Positions 8,062 to 14,078 of a DNA stretch of 33,811 nt are shown piece after piece. Numbering within the stretch: position 1 is the stretch's first letter; each line of letters opens with the position of its first letter. The stretch lies in NCBI GenBank assembly GCA_013375395.1, contig JABXJW010000014.1:1-33811 (forward strand). Direction: 5' to 3'. Source of the DNA: Desulfobacterales bacterium. GTDB lineage: Bacteria; Desulfobacterota; Desulfobacteria; Desulfobacterales; C00003060. The notes beneath the pieces were generated by a model, which saw only the letters and a program-made list of their open reading frames with translations, did no database searches and was not told where the DNA came from. Made by a program: the position numbers and the translations under genes.

Positions 8062-8444
8062 AGGCACTACTAGATACCCATGCCTTCTTGTGGTGGATTA
8101 CCGACGATCCCCGATTATCACCTCGTGCTCGGGAGATAATCGGGGATGGCAATACCGAGCTTTACCTCAGCGCTGCCAGTGGTTGGGAAATGGCCATTAA
8201 GGCAGGTCTCGGTAGATTACACCTGACCGACAGCCTGGAGCGGATTATTTCGGAACAACTGGCTGCCAATGCCATATATAGCTTGCCTGTTCAGATGAGC
8301 CACGCTTTACATGTTTATACTCTACCGGGTCATCATCGGGACCCTTTTGACCGAATCCTTATTTCCCAGGCCATATTGGAGCATTTGCCCTTATTGACCA
8401 TTGACCCTGAAATTGCCAAGTATACTGCGGAGGTTCTCTGGTAA
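8058..8444 (+). CDS. PIN-domain toxin (VapC-like, Phd-associated)
   Basis: This 128-residue PIN protein has the subfamily pattern LLDTHAFLWW (D6), SAASGWEMAIK (E44), HHRDPFDRILISQA (D95, D98) and LLTIDPEI (D116). This subgroup is usually paired with Phd-type antitoxins, as here. All acidic residues are present and the length is normal, so it is likely an active RNase. The start ATG lies inside the antitoxin stop (ATGA). Confidence 0.93.
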   Translation: MKALLDTHAFLWWITDDPRLSPRAREIIGDGNTELYLSAASGWEMAIKAGLGRLHLTDSLERIISEQLAANAIYSLPVQMSHALHVYTLPGHHRDPFDRILISQAILEHLPLLTIDPEIAKYTAEVLW

Positions 8445-8493
8445 GAAACACAATCTGGGAGTTGAAAGGAACAAATGTCAATATTTCACGAGC

Positions 8494-8556
8494 GGCCCAA
8501 AAGGTACGCTGCTCACCATCCTGAAACAAGCCGGTATTTCCAGAGATGAATTTTGA
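8494..8556 (+). pseudogene. Remnant resembling the C-terminus of a HicA toxin
   Basis: In one frame these bases read GPKGTLLTILKQAGISRDEF followed by TGA. This matches my recollection of the HicA ending, in which a G-T-L-x-x-I-L-K-Q-A-G-(I/L)-x-x-x-E-F helix closes the double-stranded-RNA-binding-like fold. No HicA N-terminus with its catalytic His is found upstream in any frame, and no HicB gene follows. It looks like the tail of a deleted toxin gene. The fragment is short, so the call is tentative. Confidence 0.5.
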
Positions 8557-8660
8557 ACTTTCAGCTCTACCCTTTGCACTCTGCCCTATGCGCCATGCGC
8601 TTTGAGCTTTCAGCTGCAATCTTCTCACTGTGAACTATGAACTATGAGCTTTAAGTTAAG
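8551..8660. repeat. Period-7 degenerate repeat
   Basis: The phase-7 pattern is clear: CTATGCG, CCATGCG, CTTTGAG, CTTTCAG, then GAACTAT, GAACTAT, GAGCTTT. The repeat begins inside the end of the HicA-like remnant. The following bases up to 8823 hold no recognisable gene. Confidence 0.75.
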
Positions 8661-8823
8661 TCAACCTATAGGCATTGTGCGCATACTTTACGACTTGTTG
8701 TATTAAGAATAGCTTACTTATGGTTGTTGATCAAGTAAACTAAAGAAAATGTGACTGGCGGAATGTCAAATGTTGAGATTTAACCCCTCTCCTCATTCGA
8801 TTGGTCCGACCCCGAAAGGTATA

Positions 8824-9084
8824 ATGGAACCTATATTTTTGCAAATTCCTCCTGAAATAGCGGCACAATTAAAGCTACCACCAAAGAGGGCTCAAAGGGT
8901 TCTGATGGAAGAGCTTGTGTTGCGCCTTTATGAGGAAGGCATTATTTCTGCTGGCCAAGGGGCATATCTGTTAAAAATGGATCGGCTGTCCTTTGAGCGC
9001 TTTATGGCAGAGCGTTGTATAGCTATTCATTGTGATGTTGAAGAACTGGATCAGGATATTTCTCACTTGGACCAGGCATTATGA
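8824..9084 (+). CDS. UPF0175-family antitoxin
   Basis: The predicted protein is 86 residues: MEPIFLQIPPEIAAQLKLPPKRAQRVLMEELVLRLYEEGIIS, then GQGAYLLKMDRLSFERFMAERCIA. This is the UPF0175 pattern, a small helical protein with a helix-turn-helix-like centre, usually encoded just before DUF3368 toxins. A longer form from 8770 is possible, but the ATG at 8824 has AAAGG a few bases upstream and gives the family N-terminus. It overlaps the ATG of the disrupted toxin by four bases (ATGA). With its toxin broken, it is an orphan antitoxin. Confidence 0.82.
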   Translation: MEPIFLQIPPEIAAQLKLPPKRAQRVLMEELVLRLYEEGIISAGQGAYLLKMDRLSFERFMAERCIAIHCDVEELDQDISHLDQAL

Positions 9085-9655
9085 TTGTCAGCAATACCAC
9101 GCCCATCAGCAATTTACTTCATATTGACAAGATTTCAGTTTTAAGTGAACTGTTTGGCACCATTCATATTCCGGAAGCAGTGGCTAATGAAGTAAACGTT
9201 GTTTTTTCAAGTTACCCCTAACGTTGCAGAAATCGAGGGTGCCGCAGATTCAAGGCGTCGAGGGTGAAGCTGTAGTAATTTACCGCGAACCCTCGACAAC
9301 ACAGGAGATGCGGTGTCCTCGGTTTTCCCGAAGGGTGAACAACAGGGCGAATATGAAACTGTCTCTCAACCTCACTATATGTGGAATCATGGAAAATGCC
9401 TGGAAATCTATAGAATCCTTTAGTGCCAAGGTTTCTTTATGGTCTAGCCCTGTTGTTTATGCAACATTAGGGTTACGAAGAATGGCAGGAGTATGTTGAA
9501 GGAGAGCAGATAATTATTCAGCCCATATCGAACACTATTTTTGTAAAACAATTGGTGCCATTTCTTCATCAAGGCGAGGCCGAAGCGATTTGTCTTATAG
9601 TCTTGAAAAAAAGCAAAACTATGCCTTATAGATAACAAGTAACAGTGCAAATGGG
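9081..9655 (+). pseudogene. DUF3368-family PIN-like toxin, split by a MITE-like insertion and frameshifted
   Basis: The first part reads MIVSNTTPISNLLHIDKISV, then LFGTIHIPEAVANEV, the DUF3368 N-terminus. It breaks in mid-gene at 9216. The frame resumes at 9473 with TTAC GAA GAA TGG and yields YEEWQEYVEGEQIIIQPIS and HQGEAEAICL, the expected middle of the family. Removing the insert and one TTAC copy joins both halves in frame. After EAEAICL the sequence drifts: the likely ending YSLEKKQNYALIDNK can be recovered only across further small indels. The gene is therefore dead twice over. The right boundary is approximate. Confidence 0.85.
9216..9472. mobile_element. 257-bp MITE-like element with 13-bp terminal inverted repeats and TTAC target duplication
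   Basis: The left end is CCCTAACGTTGCA (9216-9228) and the right end is the complement of CCCTAATGTTGCA (9460-9472): 13 bases with one mismatch. Both ends are flanked by TTAC (9212-9215 and 9473-9476). Excising the element with one TTAC restores an open DUF3368 frame, which is strong evidence of insertion. It carries no transposase. Inside is a hairpin (GTCGAGGGT 9257-9265 with ACCCTCGAC 9289-9297). The transposase family is not identified. Confidence 0.85.
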
Positions 9656-9720
9656 CGATTAATCAAACCCGCACAACTTGTCGCCCCATACTCTTGTCTA
9701 TTTCATTTTGGAGGAGAAAT

Positions 9721-9960
9721 ATGGAAGACTTGCTGAACCGTATCACCTTTAATAAAGATGTTCTTTGTGGCAAGCCTCTCATTCGTGGTTTGCGGATATC
9801 TGTTGAAATGATATTGGAGCTATTGGCCAAAGGGGCTACAGAAGAAGAGATTTTACAAGACTATCCTCAACTTGAATCAGATGACCTCCGCGCCGCATTG
9901 CTCTATGCCCATCATATGGTGGCTAGAGAGGATGTTTTTGATCGTGCCTCGGCCGGATAG
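9721..9960 (+). CDS. DUF433-family antitoxin (module 1)
   Basis: This 79-residue protein, MEDLLNRITFNKDVLCGKPLIRGLRISVEMILELLAKGATEEEILQDYPQL, has the DUF433 signature (GKPxIRGxRI, then a helix-turn-helix with EEILxDYP). These proteins are putative antitoxins next to DUF5615 toxins. A GGAGG site lies six bases before the ATG at 9721; an in-frame upstream ATG at 9694 lacks one. The toxin gene starts nine bases after its stop. Confidence 0.9.
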   Translation: MEDLLNRITFNKDVLCGKPLIRGLRISVEMILELLAKGATEEEILQDYPQLESDDLRAALLYAHHMVAREDVFDRASAG

Positions 9961-9969
9961 ATAAATGCT

Positions 9970-10320
9970 ATGAATTTCTTGTCAGATGTCAACGCGAGTG
10001 GGGCGGTAGCTCGTTGGTTGATTGACCGGGGGCATAATGTGGCGGAGGTGGGTCAGAAGGACCCAAGAATGAGTGATGATGAGATCTTGAGGTGGGCTTT
10101 GAGAGAGCGTAGGATTATTGTTACGACAGACAATGATTTTGAGGAAATGATCTGGCGACAAGGGAAGTCACATTGTGGTGTCTTACGTTTGGAAAACCTA
10201 CCACGATCTCAGAGAAAAGCACTTGTACATGATGTTCTGGATCGCCATAGCAAGGATTTGGAATCAGGGGCCATTGTCATTGCGTTAAGCAGGAAGTTCC
10301 GTGTTCGTAGGCAGTCCTAA
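9970..10320 (+). CDS. DUF5615 PIN-like toxin (module 1)
   Basis: This 116-residue protein has the DUF5615 (Mut7-C-like, PIN-fold) pattern: MNFLSDVNASGAVARWL, HNVAEVG, MSDDEILRWAL, IIVTTDNDF and CGVLRLENLP. Putative catalytic acids D6, D36/D37, D54 and D56 are present, so it appears intact, unlike the toxin at 11970. The family is thought to be nuclease-like; direct biochemical knowledge is limited. Confidence 0.88.
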   Translation: MNFLSDVNASGAVARWLIDRGHNVAEVGQKDPRMSDDEILRWALRERRIIVTTDNDFEEMIWRQGKSHCGVLRLENLPRSQRKALVHDVLDRHSKDLESGAIVIALSRKFRVRRQS

Positions 10321-10322
10321 CG

Positions 10323-10480
10323 AGTTTCAGCTTTGAGCTATCAGCTCTTTTTTGCCTCCAACGTCAAACCTAATACCTATTGCGGCGCAGCCCTGTGCGC
10401 CTTACGCTTTCAGCTTATTACACTCTGCGCTCTGCTCTCTTCCCTCTGCTGTTTGCCCTATGCGCTATGCGCTATGGAGA
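10323..10480. repeat. Composite repeat: period-7 tract plus GCCTCCAAC/GCGGCGCAGCC module
   Basis: Bases 10325-10400 closely match 12972-13046: TTTCAGCTTTGAGCTATCAG, then GCCTC(C/T)AAC and GCGGCGCAGCCC. The tract then continues with phase-7 units (CTCTGCG, CTCTGCT, CTATGCG, CTATGCG). GTCCCC-tagged sequence follows at 10502-10523. A small open frame here is a by-product of the repeat and is not annotated. Confidence 0.75.
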
Positions 10481-10584
10481 AATCGAGAAACTTAAGAAGT
10501 AAATGTCCCCCAAAGGCGTCCCCGGGGTCAATCCTGTTCTAATATGGCTAATCCTCTCTAATAATATGCTTTATTCAATCAAGC

Positions 10585-10613
10585 TTGACAAATAGTAACA
10601 TTAATGTTACTTC
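10585..10613 (+). promoter_or_regulatory. Promoter and 18-bp perfect palindromic operator of the RelE-like module
   Basis: TTGACA (10585-10590) is followed after 17 bases by a weak TACTTC (10608-10613). Between them lies the perfect palindrome AGTAACATTAATGTTACT (10594-10611). Its position between the -35 box and the GTG start at 10624 fits an operator bound by the module's own antitoxin. Confidence 0.65.
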
Positions 10614-10623
10614 CTAAAAGTGC

Positions 10624-10950
10624 GTGATAGAGGTAAAGGAATACATAGACGAGGCGGGCAAGTCGCCTTTTGCCGTGTGGCAGGATCACTTGAATGCGAG
10701 GACGGCCGCGAAAGTCTCTACAGCATTGTATCGCCTTGAGCAGGGGAACTTTTCGAATACAAAAGGTATTGGTGGTGGAATTTTCGAGTACAAAATTGAT
10801 TTTGGTCCTGGCTACCGGATCTATTTTGGCAAAGATAGCAAGCATATTGTAATAATTTTAGGCGGCGGAACAAAGAAACGCCAACAACAGGATATAAATA
10901 CCGCAAAGGCTTACTGGCGGGACTATAAAGCCCGGAAACGCAAAAAGTAA
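10624..10950 (+). CDS. RelE/HigB-superfamily toxin (COG3657 addiction-module killer type)
   Basis: The product is 108 residues: VKEYIDEAGKSPFAVW, then ARTAAKVSTALYRLEQGNF, then FEYKIDFGPGYRIYFG, VIILGGGTKKRQQQDI and AKAYWRDYK. This is the COG3657 pattern, a RelE-fold mRNA interferase type found with COG3636 antidotes. The start is GTG, 12 bases after the palindromic operator, without an obvious ribosome site. The toxin gene comes first, as in HigBA. The 75-base gap to the antitoxin gene is longer than usual and contains MITE-like ends. Confidence 0.85.
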   Translation: MIEVKEYIDEAGKSPFAVWQDHLNARTAAKVSTALYRLEQGNFSNTKGIGGGIFEYKIDFGPGYRIYFGKDSKHIVIILGGGTKKRQQQDINTAKAYWRDYKARKRKK

Positions 10951-11008
10951 CCCTGATGTTTTAATTGTCTATTCATACTCTCGTCGTCTTGTTTATGCAA
11001 TGTTAGAG
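10951..11008. repeat. 58-base relic resembling the ends of the MITE at 9216-9472
   Basis: Bases 10989-11006 match the inner right end of the MITE (9453-9470) at 16 of 18 positions. The left edge CCCTGATGTTTTA matches the MITE terminal repeat at 10 of 13. Together they would be a short internally deleted element between toxin and antitoxin genes. The short length makes chance similarity possible for the left end. Confidence 0.45.
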
Positions 11009-11025
11009 ATAAGTGAGGTATTATA

Positions 11026-11394
11026 ATGGTTTTAACAAGAGATTTTCGAAAAACTATACAAGCCCGTGCAAGAAAAGACCCCGCGTACCGAGAAGCTATG
11101 CTGACCGAAGCGGTGGACAGCTTTTTGTCTGGTGACATTGAGGTTGGCAAGGCAATGCTGCGTGATTATATAAACGCTACAATTGGCTTTGAAGCACTCA
11201 GTCAGCAGATCGGTAAGCCCAGCAAAAGCCTTCAACGGATGCTGGGCCCGGCCGGCAATCCGAAAACAAGCAACTTCTTCCACATTCTGCGGTTTTTACA
11301 GCGCAATGAAGGAGTGGAATTAGTAGTTAAGGCTCGCCACCATACAGATGCCGGAATGTATGGTGTGGCAGAAGAGATTCACTTGGAGCCTTGA
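11026..11394 (+). CDS. Addiction-module antidote (COG3636/HigA-like)
   Basis: This 122-residue protein has the helix-turn-helix core TIGFEALSQQIGKPSKSLQRML and NFFHILRFLQ, matching the COG3636 antidotes of RelE-like COG3657 toxins. The N-terminal part (TRDFRKTIQARARKDPAYREAMLTEA) is the usual helical lead-in. GAGG lies nine bases before the ATG. It is the second gene of the module. It probably binds the palindrome at 10594-10611, by analogy to other HigA-type antitoxins. Confidence 0.82.
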   Translation: MVLTRDFRKTIQARARKDPAYREAMLTEAVDSFLSGDIEVGKAMLRDYINATIGFEALSQQIGKPSKSLQRMLGPAGNPKTSNFFHILRFLQRNEGVELVVKARHHTDAGMYGVAEEIHLEP

Positions 11395-11655
11395 GCTTTC
11401 AGCTTTTTTCGCTCTGCCCTTTACTCTCTTGCATTCAGCTTTGAGCTTTCAGCTCTCTATGATCTTAGATGCAGTCTTCGTCTAAAACAAATTGTGCACG
11501 TTCAGCACGAATGTCCCCTTTGATCCCTGGCGTGAGTAGACCAGAACCCTATTATTATCCCACAATAAAGACAAGAGATTGTGGGATTTGCTTGGATATT
11601 AAGTGACAAAGTGCCAACGTCCCCAGCTACCTCCCCGAAAGAGGAATGAGAATCC
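11395..11655. other. Non-coding spacer: period-7 tract and a hairpin
   Basis: Bases 11395-11462 are period-7 repeat (CTTTGAG, CTTTCAG, CTCT...). Bases 11557-11566 (ATCCCACAAT) pair exactly with 11578-11587 across an 11-base loop. GTCCCC tags occur at 11512, 11619 and 11710. The hairpin lacks a following T-run, so terminator function is doubtful. No gene is seen. Confidence 0.6.
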
Positions 11656-11685
11656 TTGACAACCCGTAAATTATAAGCCAATATT
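11656..11685 (+). promoter_or_regulatory. Possible promoter of DUF433 module 2
   Basis: TTGACA (11656-11661) with AATATT (11680-11685) after 18 bases precedes the DUF433 gene. The spacing is acceptable and the -10 box is imperfect. AAGGAGG occurs eight bases before the ATG at 11749. Confidence 0.45.
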
Positions 11686-11748
11686 TGGGCATAAATTCAA
11701 AAGGTAAGATGTCCCCTCACATCTCTTTCGTTTAAGGAGGTTTGTAAC

Positions 11749-11970
11749 ATGCAAAGAATAATCATTGATAAGAATATTAGACACGGTAAACCTGTTACAA
11801 GAGGTACAAGAGTTCCAGTGGACATTATTCTTGGTTCCCTGGCTGGTGGCATGTCATACCAGGAAATTTGCGAGGATTATGAAATAACAGAGGATGACAT
11901 AAAGGCAGCTATAGAATATGCCACCAGACTGGTTGCTGATGAAGAAGTTCACCTATTAGAGGCTATATAG
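11749..11970 (+). CDS. DUF433-family antitoxin (module 2)
   Basis: This 73-residue protein, MQRIIIDKNIRHGKPVTRGTRVPVDIILGSLAGGMSYQEICEDYEITEDDI, shows the DUF433 signature (GKPxxRGTRVPV and the QEICEDY helix-turn-helix). A strong AAGGAGG site supports the start. Its stop (TAG) overlaps the GTG of the downstream toxin frame by one base (TAGTG). It appears intact although the toxin is broken. Confidence 0.9.
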   Translation: MQRIIIDKNIRHGKPVTRGTRVPVDIILGSLAGGMSYQEICEDYEITEDDIKAAIEYATRLVADEEVHLLEAI

Positions 11971-12352
11971 TGATTAAGATCTTAGTTTATGAAGACATGC
12001 CTCGCCCTACTGCAGATTTGTTGCGATCTCTTAATATCGACGCATTTGACGTAAGGGAAGTTGGCTGAGGGGAGCAACAGATCAAGAGATTTTCAAATAT
12101 GCCCAAAAGAAAGGGATGATTATCATATCAAGAAATAAGGAGTTCAGTAGTATTGTAAAATATCCTCTGGGTACTCATTCTGGAATCATTGTAGCAAGGC
12201 TTCCCTATACTTTTGTTCGTAGTCAAATCTTGTCCATTATTAAGAAGTTTTTTATTGATGTTGAAAAGAGTAAGCTGCCAAACAATTTAACTATTTTGGA
12301 AGTTGAAAAATATAGGATTAAGACAGTAACACCTGTCTCTCAACAAGCATAG
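11970..12352 (+). pseudogene. DUF5615 PIN-like toxin, frameshifted and catalytically degraded (module 2)
   Basis: Starting at GTG 11970 the frame reads VIKILVYEDMPRPTADLLRS, then FDVREVG, and stops at TGA 12066-12068. Shifting by one base continues as LRGATDQEIFKYAQKKGMII, SRNKEF and GTHSGIIVARLP to a TAG at 12350-12352. Both halves together equal a full DUF5615 protein, so one base was lost near 12064. The usual T-x-D-x-D-F motif is SRNKEF here, so the acids are altered too. This suggests decay rather than a sequencing slip alone. Confidence 0.8.
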
Positions 12353-12398
12353 TTATGCGCCGTATGAAACAACGAATTCCTATTCCTCTTTTGGGAAA

Positions 12399-12557
12399 GA
12401 CAGATTTGAAGAAGGAAAGTTATTATTGCAGACGGCTTGGAGGGTGGACCCGAGGCTTCAACCAGTACCGATATCATCCGAGGCATTTAAAAAGAATACA
12501 TGGATACCGCTGATACACGAAATAAGAGAAAAAGGTGTTGAAATCAGGGCTGCCTGA
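12399..12557 (+). pseudogene. C-terminal remnant resembling a nucleotidyltransferase-domain protein
   Basis: The frame reads DRFEEGKLLLQTAWRVDPRL, then PVPISSEAF, WIPLIHEIREKGVEIRAA and stop. This resembles the end of nucleotidyltransferase-domain proteins, where a phrase like IAWKVDLRIEPVP...TPLIYEIRKTGIEI is common. The catalytic GSx10DxD part is missing, and no partner HEPN gene is present. The assignment rests on recognition of this tail only. Confidence 0.5.
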
Positions 12558-12599
12558 CAACAACCGTTTACCAAAGGCGTACTGAGTAAACGATGTCCC

Positions 12600-12800
12600 C
12601 CTTTTTCGCTGCTCCGCCGCAGGCAGATTGTGTTTTCTCAGTTTCATCCCCGTCCGCCTCGCCTGAGCGGCTCGCGATGGCGGGCAGACGGAAACCGAGA
12701 AAGAAAAAATCCCATTAATCCTGCTTGCCCCGTTAAATGTTTACCCCCGTTGAATCGAGTTTATTCGACCGGGGAACCACCATATTTAACCGGGATAAAT
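12600..12800. repeat. Two imperfect hairpins in a non-coding stretch
   Basis: The first, about 12634-12706, is GC-rich; TTTCTCAGTTTC near its start pairs imperfectly with GAAACCGAGAAA near its end. The second, 12728-12793, pairs CCCGTTAAATG with ATTTAACCGGG on the outside and CCCCGTTGAAT with ATTCGACCGGGG inside. Both could be non-autonomous element ends or structured RNA. No gene is seen. Confidence 0.5.
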
Positions 12801-12819
12801 CCTGTCTAACAAATTGTGC

Positions 12820-13046
12820 TTCTGCTCTATGCCCCTTGCTTTCAGCTTTGAGCCTTGAGCTCCGAACTGTGTCTTCTGCCGTCCGACATCTGTCATCTGT
12901 CATCTGTCATGTGTCATCTGTTTTCTGCGCTTGACGCTCTGCTCTATGCTCTCTGCACCATGCGCATACACTTTCAGCTTTGAGCTATCAGCTCTTTTTT
13001 GCCTCTAACCTCAAACCTAATACCTGCCGCGGCGCAGCCCCTGTGC
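12820..13046. repeat. Longest period-7 repeat tract, with the composite module at its end
   Basis: Five consecutive heptamers, CATCTGT three times, then CATGTGT and CATCTGT (12887-12921), are the cleanest example in the window. Around them are degenerate units (CTCTATG, CTCTCTG, CACCATG, CTTTGAG). Bases 12972-13046 duplicate 10325-10400. No coding function is likely. Confidence 0.8.
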
Positions 13047-13053
13047 TCCTGAG

Positions 13054-13110
13054 ACCTAACGCAGCGCAGCCTAATGAGTTACTGATTTACAAATGGACGT
13101 CCCTATTTTC
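13054..13110. repeat. Dispersed repeat family A, copy 1
   Basis: This 57-base unit runs from ACCTAACGCAGCGCAGCC to GGACGTCCCTATTTTC. It matches 14734-14790 with two mismatches and, over about 50 bases, 13565-13614. It contains the 8-bp palindrome GGACGTCC. All three copies have the same orientation. Confidence 0.8.
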
Positions 13111-13139
13111 TAATTGTCGTCTTCGACAACCATCAGCGC

Positions 13140-13505
13140 GTGGGGCTCCCGACCAGCCCTTTCGAGGCAATCCAGGTTTTTGGCACCGTTCAACGTCGTC
13201 TCATTTACAATCAAGACATTGGAGGCACTGAAGATCGGGGTTGGGCTCATGGCCCGCGCCAGATTCTCACCCCAAACCGTAAGCAGTATGTCTCAGCCGT
13301 GGCGATCAACCTGCCAAAGGCTGGCAACGCGTACACAGAACCACCGACCATCGAGCGGCCCATGCGGCTTCAAATAGTCCACAATCCATACGCAACGTGT
13401 CCATTGGACAAGAGCCTCTTTGCTGATCCTGAAGACGAACATTACGAGCTGGTTGAGGGGCAATGGGTCAACGCTGTAACCAAGGAGCCTCTCCTGAGAT
13501 CGTAG
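13140..13505 (+). CDS. Unrecognised ORF between two copies of repeat family A
   Basis: The 121-residue product (GTG start) is soluble, fairly hydrophilic and contains segments such as RGWAHGPRQILTPNRKQYVS and HNPYATCPLDKSLFADPEDE. I do not recognise a family. The amino-acid mix and a C-terminus of charged, structured character look like real coding sequence. The frame extends upstream without a stop into repeat copy 1 (to 13086), so the native 5' end has probably been replaced by the repeat. There is no ribosome site. It could be a truncated gene carried as a cassette or a decayed fragment. Confidence 0.4.
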   Translation: MGLPTSPFEAIQVFGTVQRRLIYNQDIGGTEDRGWAHGPRQILTPNRKQYVSAVAINLPKAGNAYTEPPTIERPMRLQIVHNPYATCPLDKSLFADPEDEHYELVEGQWVNAVTKEPLLRS

Positions 13506-13564
13506 TGTCCTTTCTCAAAGCTTGTTGCGTAGCCGGTATGCCTCGTCTACTGTGCGCAAACTAA

Positions 13565-13614
13565 CCCTAACGTAGCGCAGCCTAATGAGTTGCTGATTTA
13601 CAAATGGACGTCCC
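13565..13614. repeat. Dispersed repeat family A, copy 2
   Basis: It begins CCCTAACGTAGCGCAGCC and ends GGACGTCCC, in the same orientation as copies 1 and 3. Its first 13 bases match the left terminus of the MITE at 9216 in 11 positions. It lies between the unrecognised ORF and DUF433 module 3. Another GTCCCC tag follows at 13628-13636. Confidence 0.75.
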
Positions 13615-13655
13615 GCTTGCCGCCGCGAACGTCCCCTTAGCCGCTAAGGTTTTCC

Positions 13656-13684
13656 TTGACCTAAGCCACAATTTTTTTTATAAT
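13656..13684 (+). promoter_or_regulatory. Strong promoter of DUF433/DUF5615 module 3
   Basis: TTGACC (13656-13661), a 17-base spacer and a perfect TATAAT (13679-13684) lie about 80 bases before the ATG at 13767. A GGGGG-rich ribosome site precedes that ATG. Confidence 0.75.
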
Positions 13685-13766
13685 TTTAATATTATTGATT
13701 TCCATTTGTTTCTTTCCAAGAAGTAGTTTTAATGTGATAGAAAAAATAAATGAAAGGGGGAATACT

Positions 13767-14078
13767 ATGGCTGTAGCATTACAAGCGAAAACATATCCCC
13801 ACATTGGATCTGACCCCGAAATTGCCGATGGAAAACCTATAATTGTTGGAACTCGAATCACTGTCAGATGTATTGCTGGATATTATCAGATGGGGATGAG
13901 CGCTGACGAAATTCTAACAACCTTGCCCCACTTAGCGCCCTCACAGGTCCATTCAGCTTTGGCATACTATTTTGACCATCAAGAGGAGGTTGACGCGGAT
14001 CTGGCTGAATCTTCAGATGTGGAGTTCTGGAAATCAAAGATTGCGCCGCACCCTAGTCAGAAAGCCCCGAATGTATGA
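13767..14078 (+). CDS. DUF433-family antitoxin (module 3)
   Basis: The protein is 103 residues: MAVALQAKTYPHIGSDPEIADGKPIIVGTRITVRCIAGYYQMGMSADEIL, then THL-like helices ending in a long charged tail. The DUF433 core GKPIIVGTRITV is clear. It has an N-terminal extension and a longer C-terminus than modules 1 and 2, so it belongs to a different subgroup. A GGGGG site lies about seven bases before the ATG. It overlaps the toxin gene by four bases (ATGA). Confidence 0.88.
   Translation: MAVALQAKTYPHIGSDPEIADGKPIIVGTRITVRCIAGYYQMGMSADEILTTLPHLAPSQVHSALAYYFDHQEEVDADLAESSDVEFWKSKIAPHPSQKAPNV

Noticed and set aside
9224-9499. Open frame of 91 codons across the MITE
   Set aside because: It spans the inserted element and its right junction, has no ribosome site and its product looks random. 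The disrupted toxin explains the flanks.
10002-10009. GGCGGTAG, identical to the core of the ops/JUMPstart element of polysaccharide operons
   Set aside because: It lies inside the DUF5615 coding sequence, far from a glycan promoter, and no further JUMPstart sequence surrounds it. Chance is likely.
10333-10542. Small open frames beginning MSYQLFFASN here and at 12980
   Set aside because: Both come from copies of the same composite repeat, and their similarity reflects the DNA repeat.
12887-12921. CRISPR array
   Set aside because: The units are seven bases in direct succession without spacers, and there is no cas gene.
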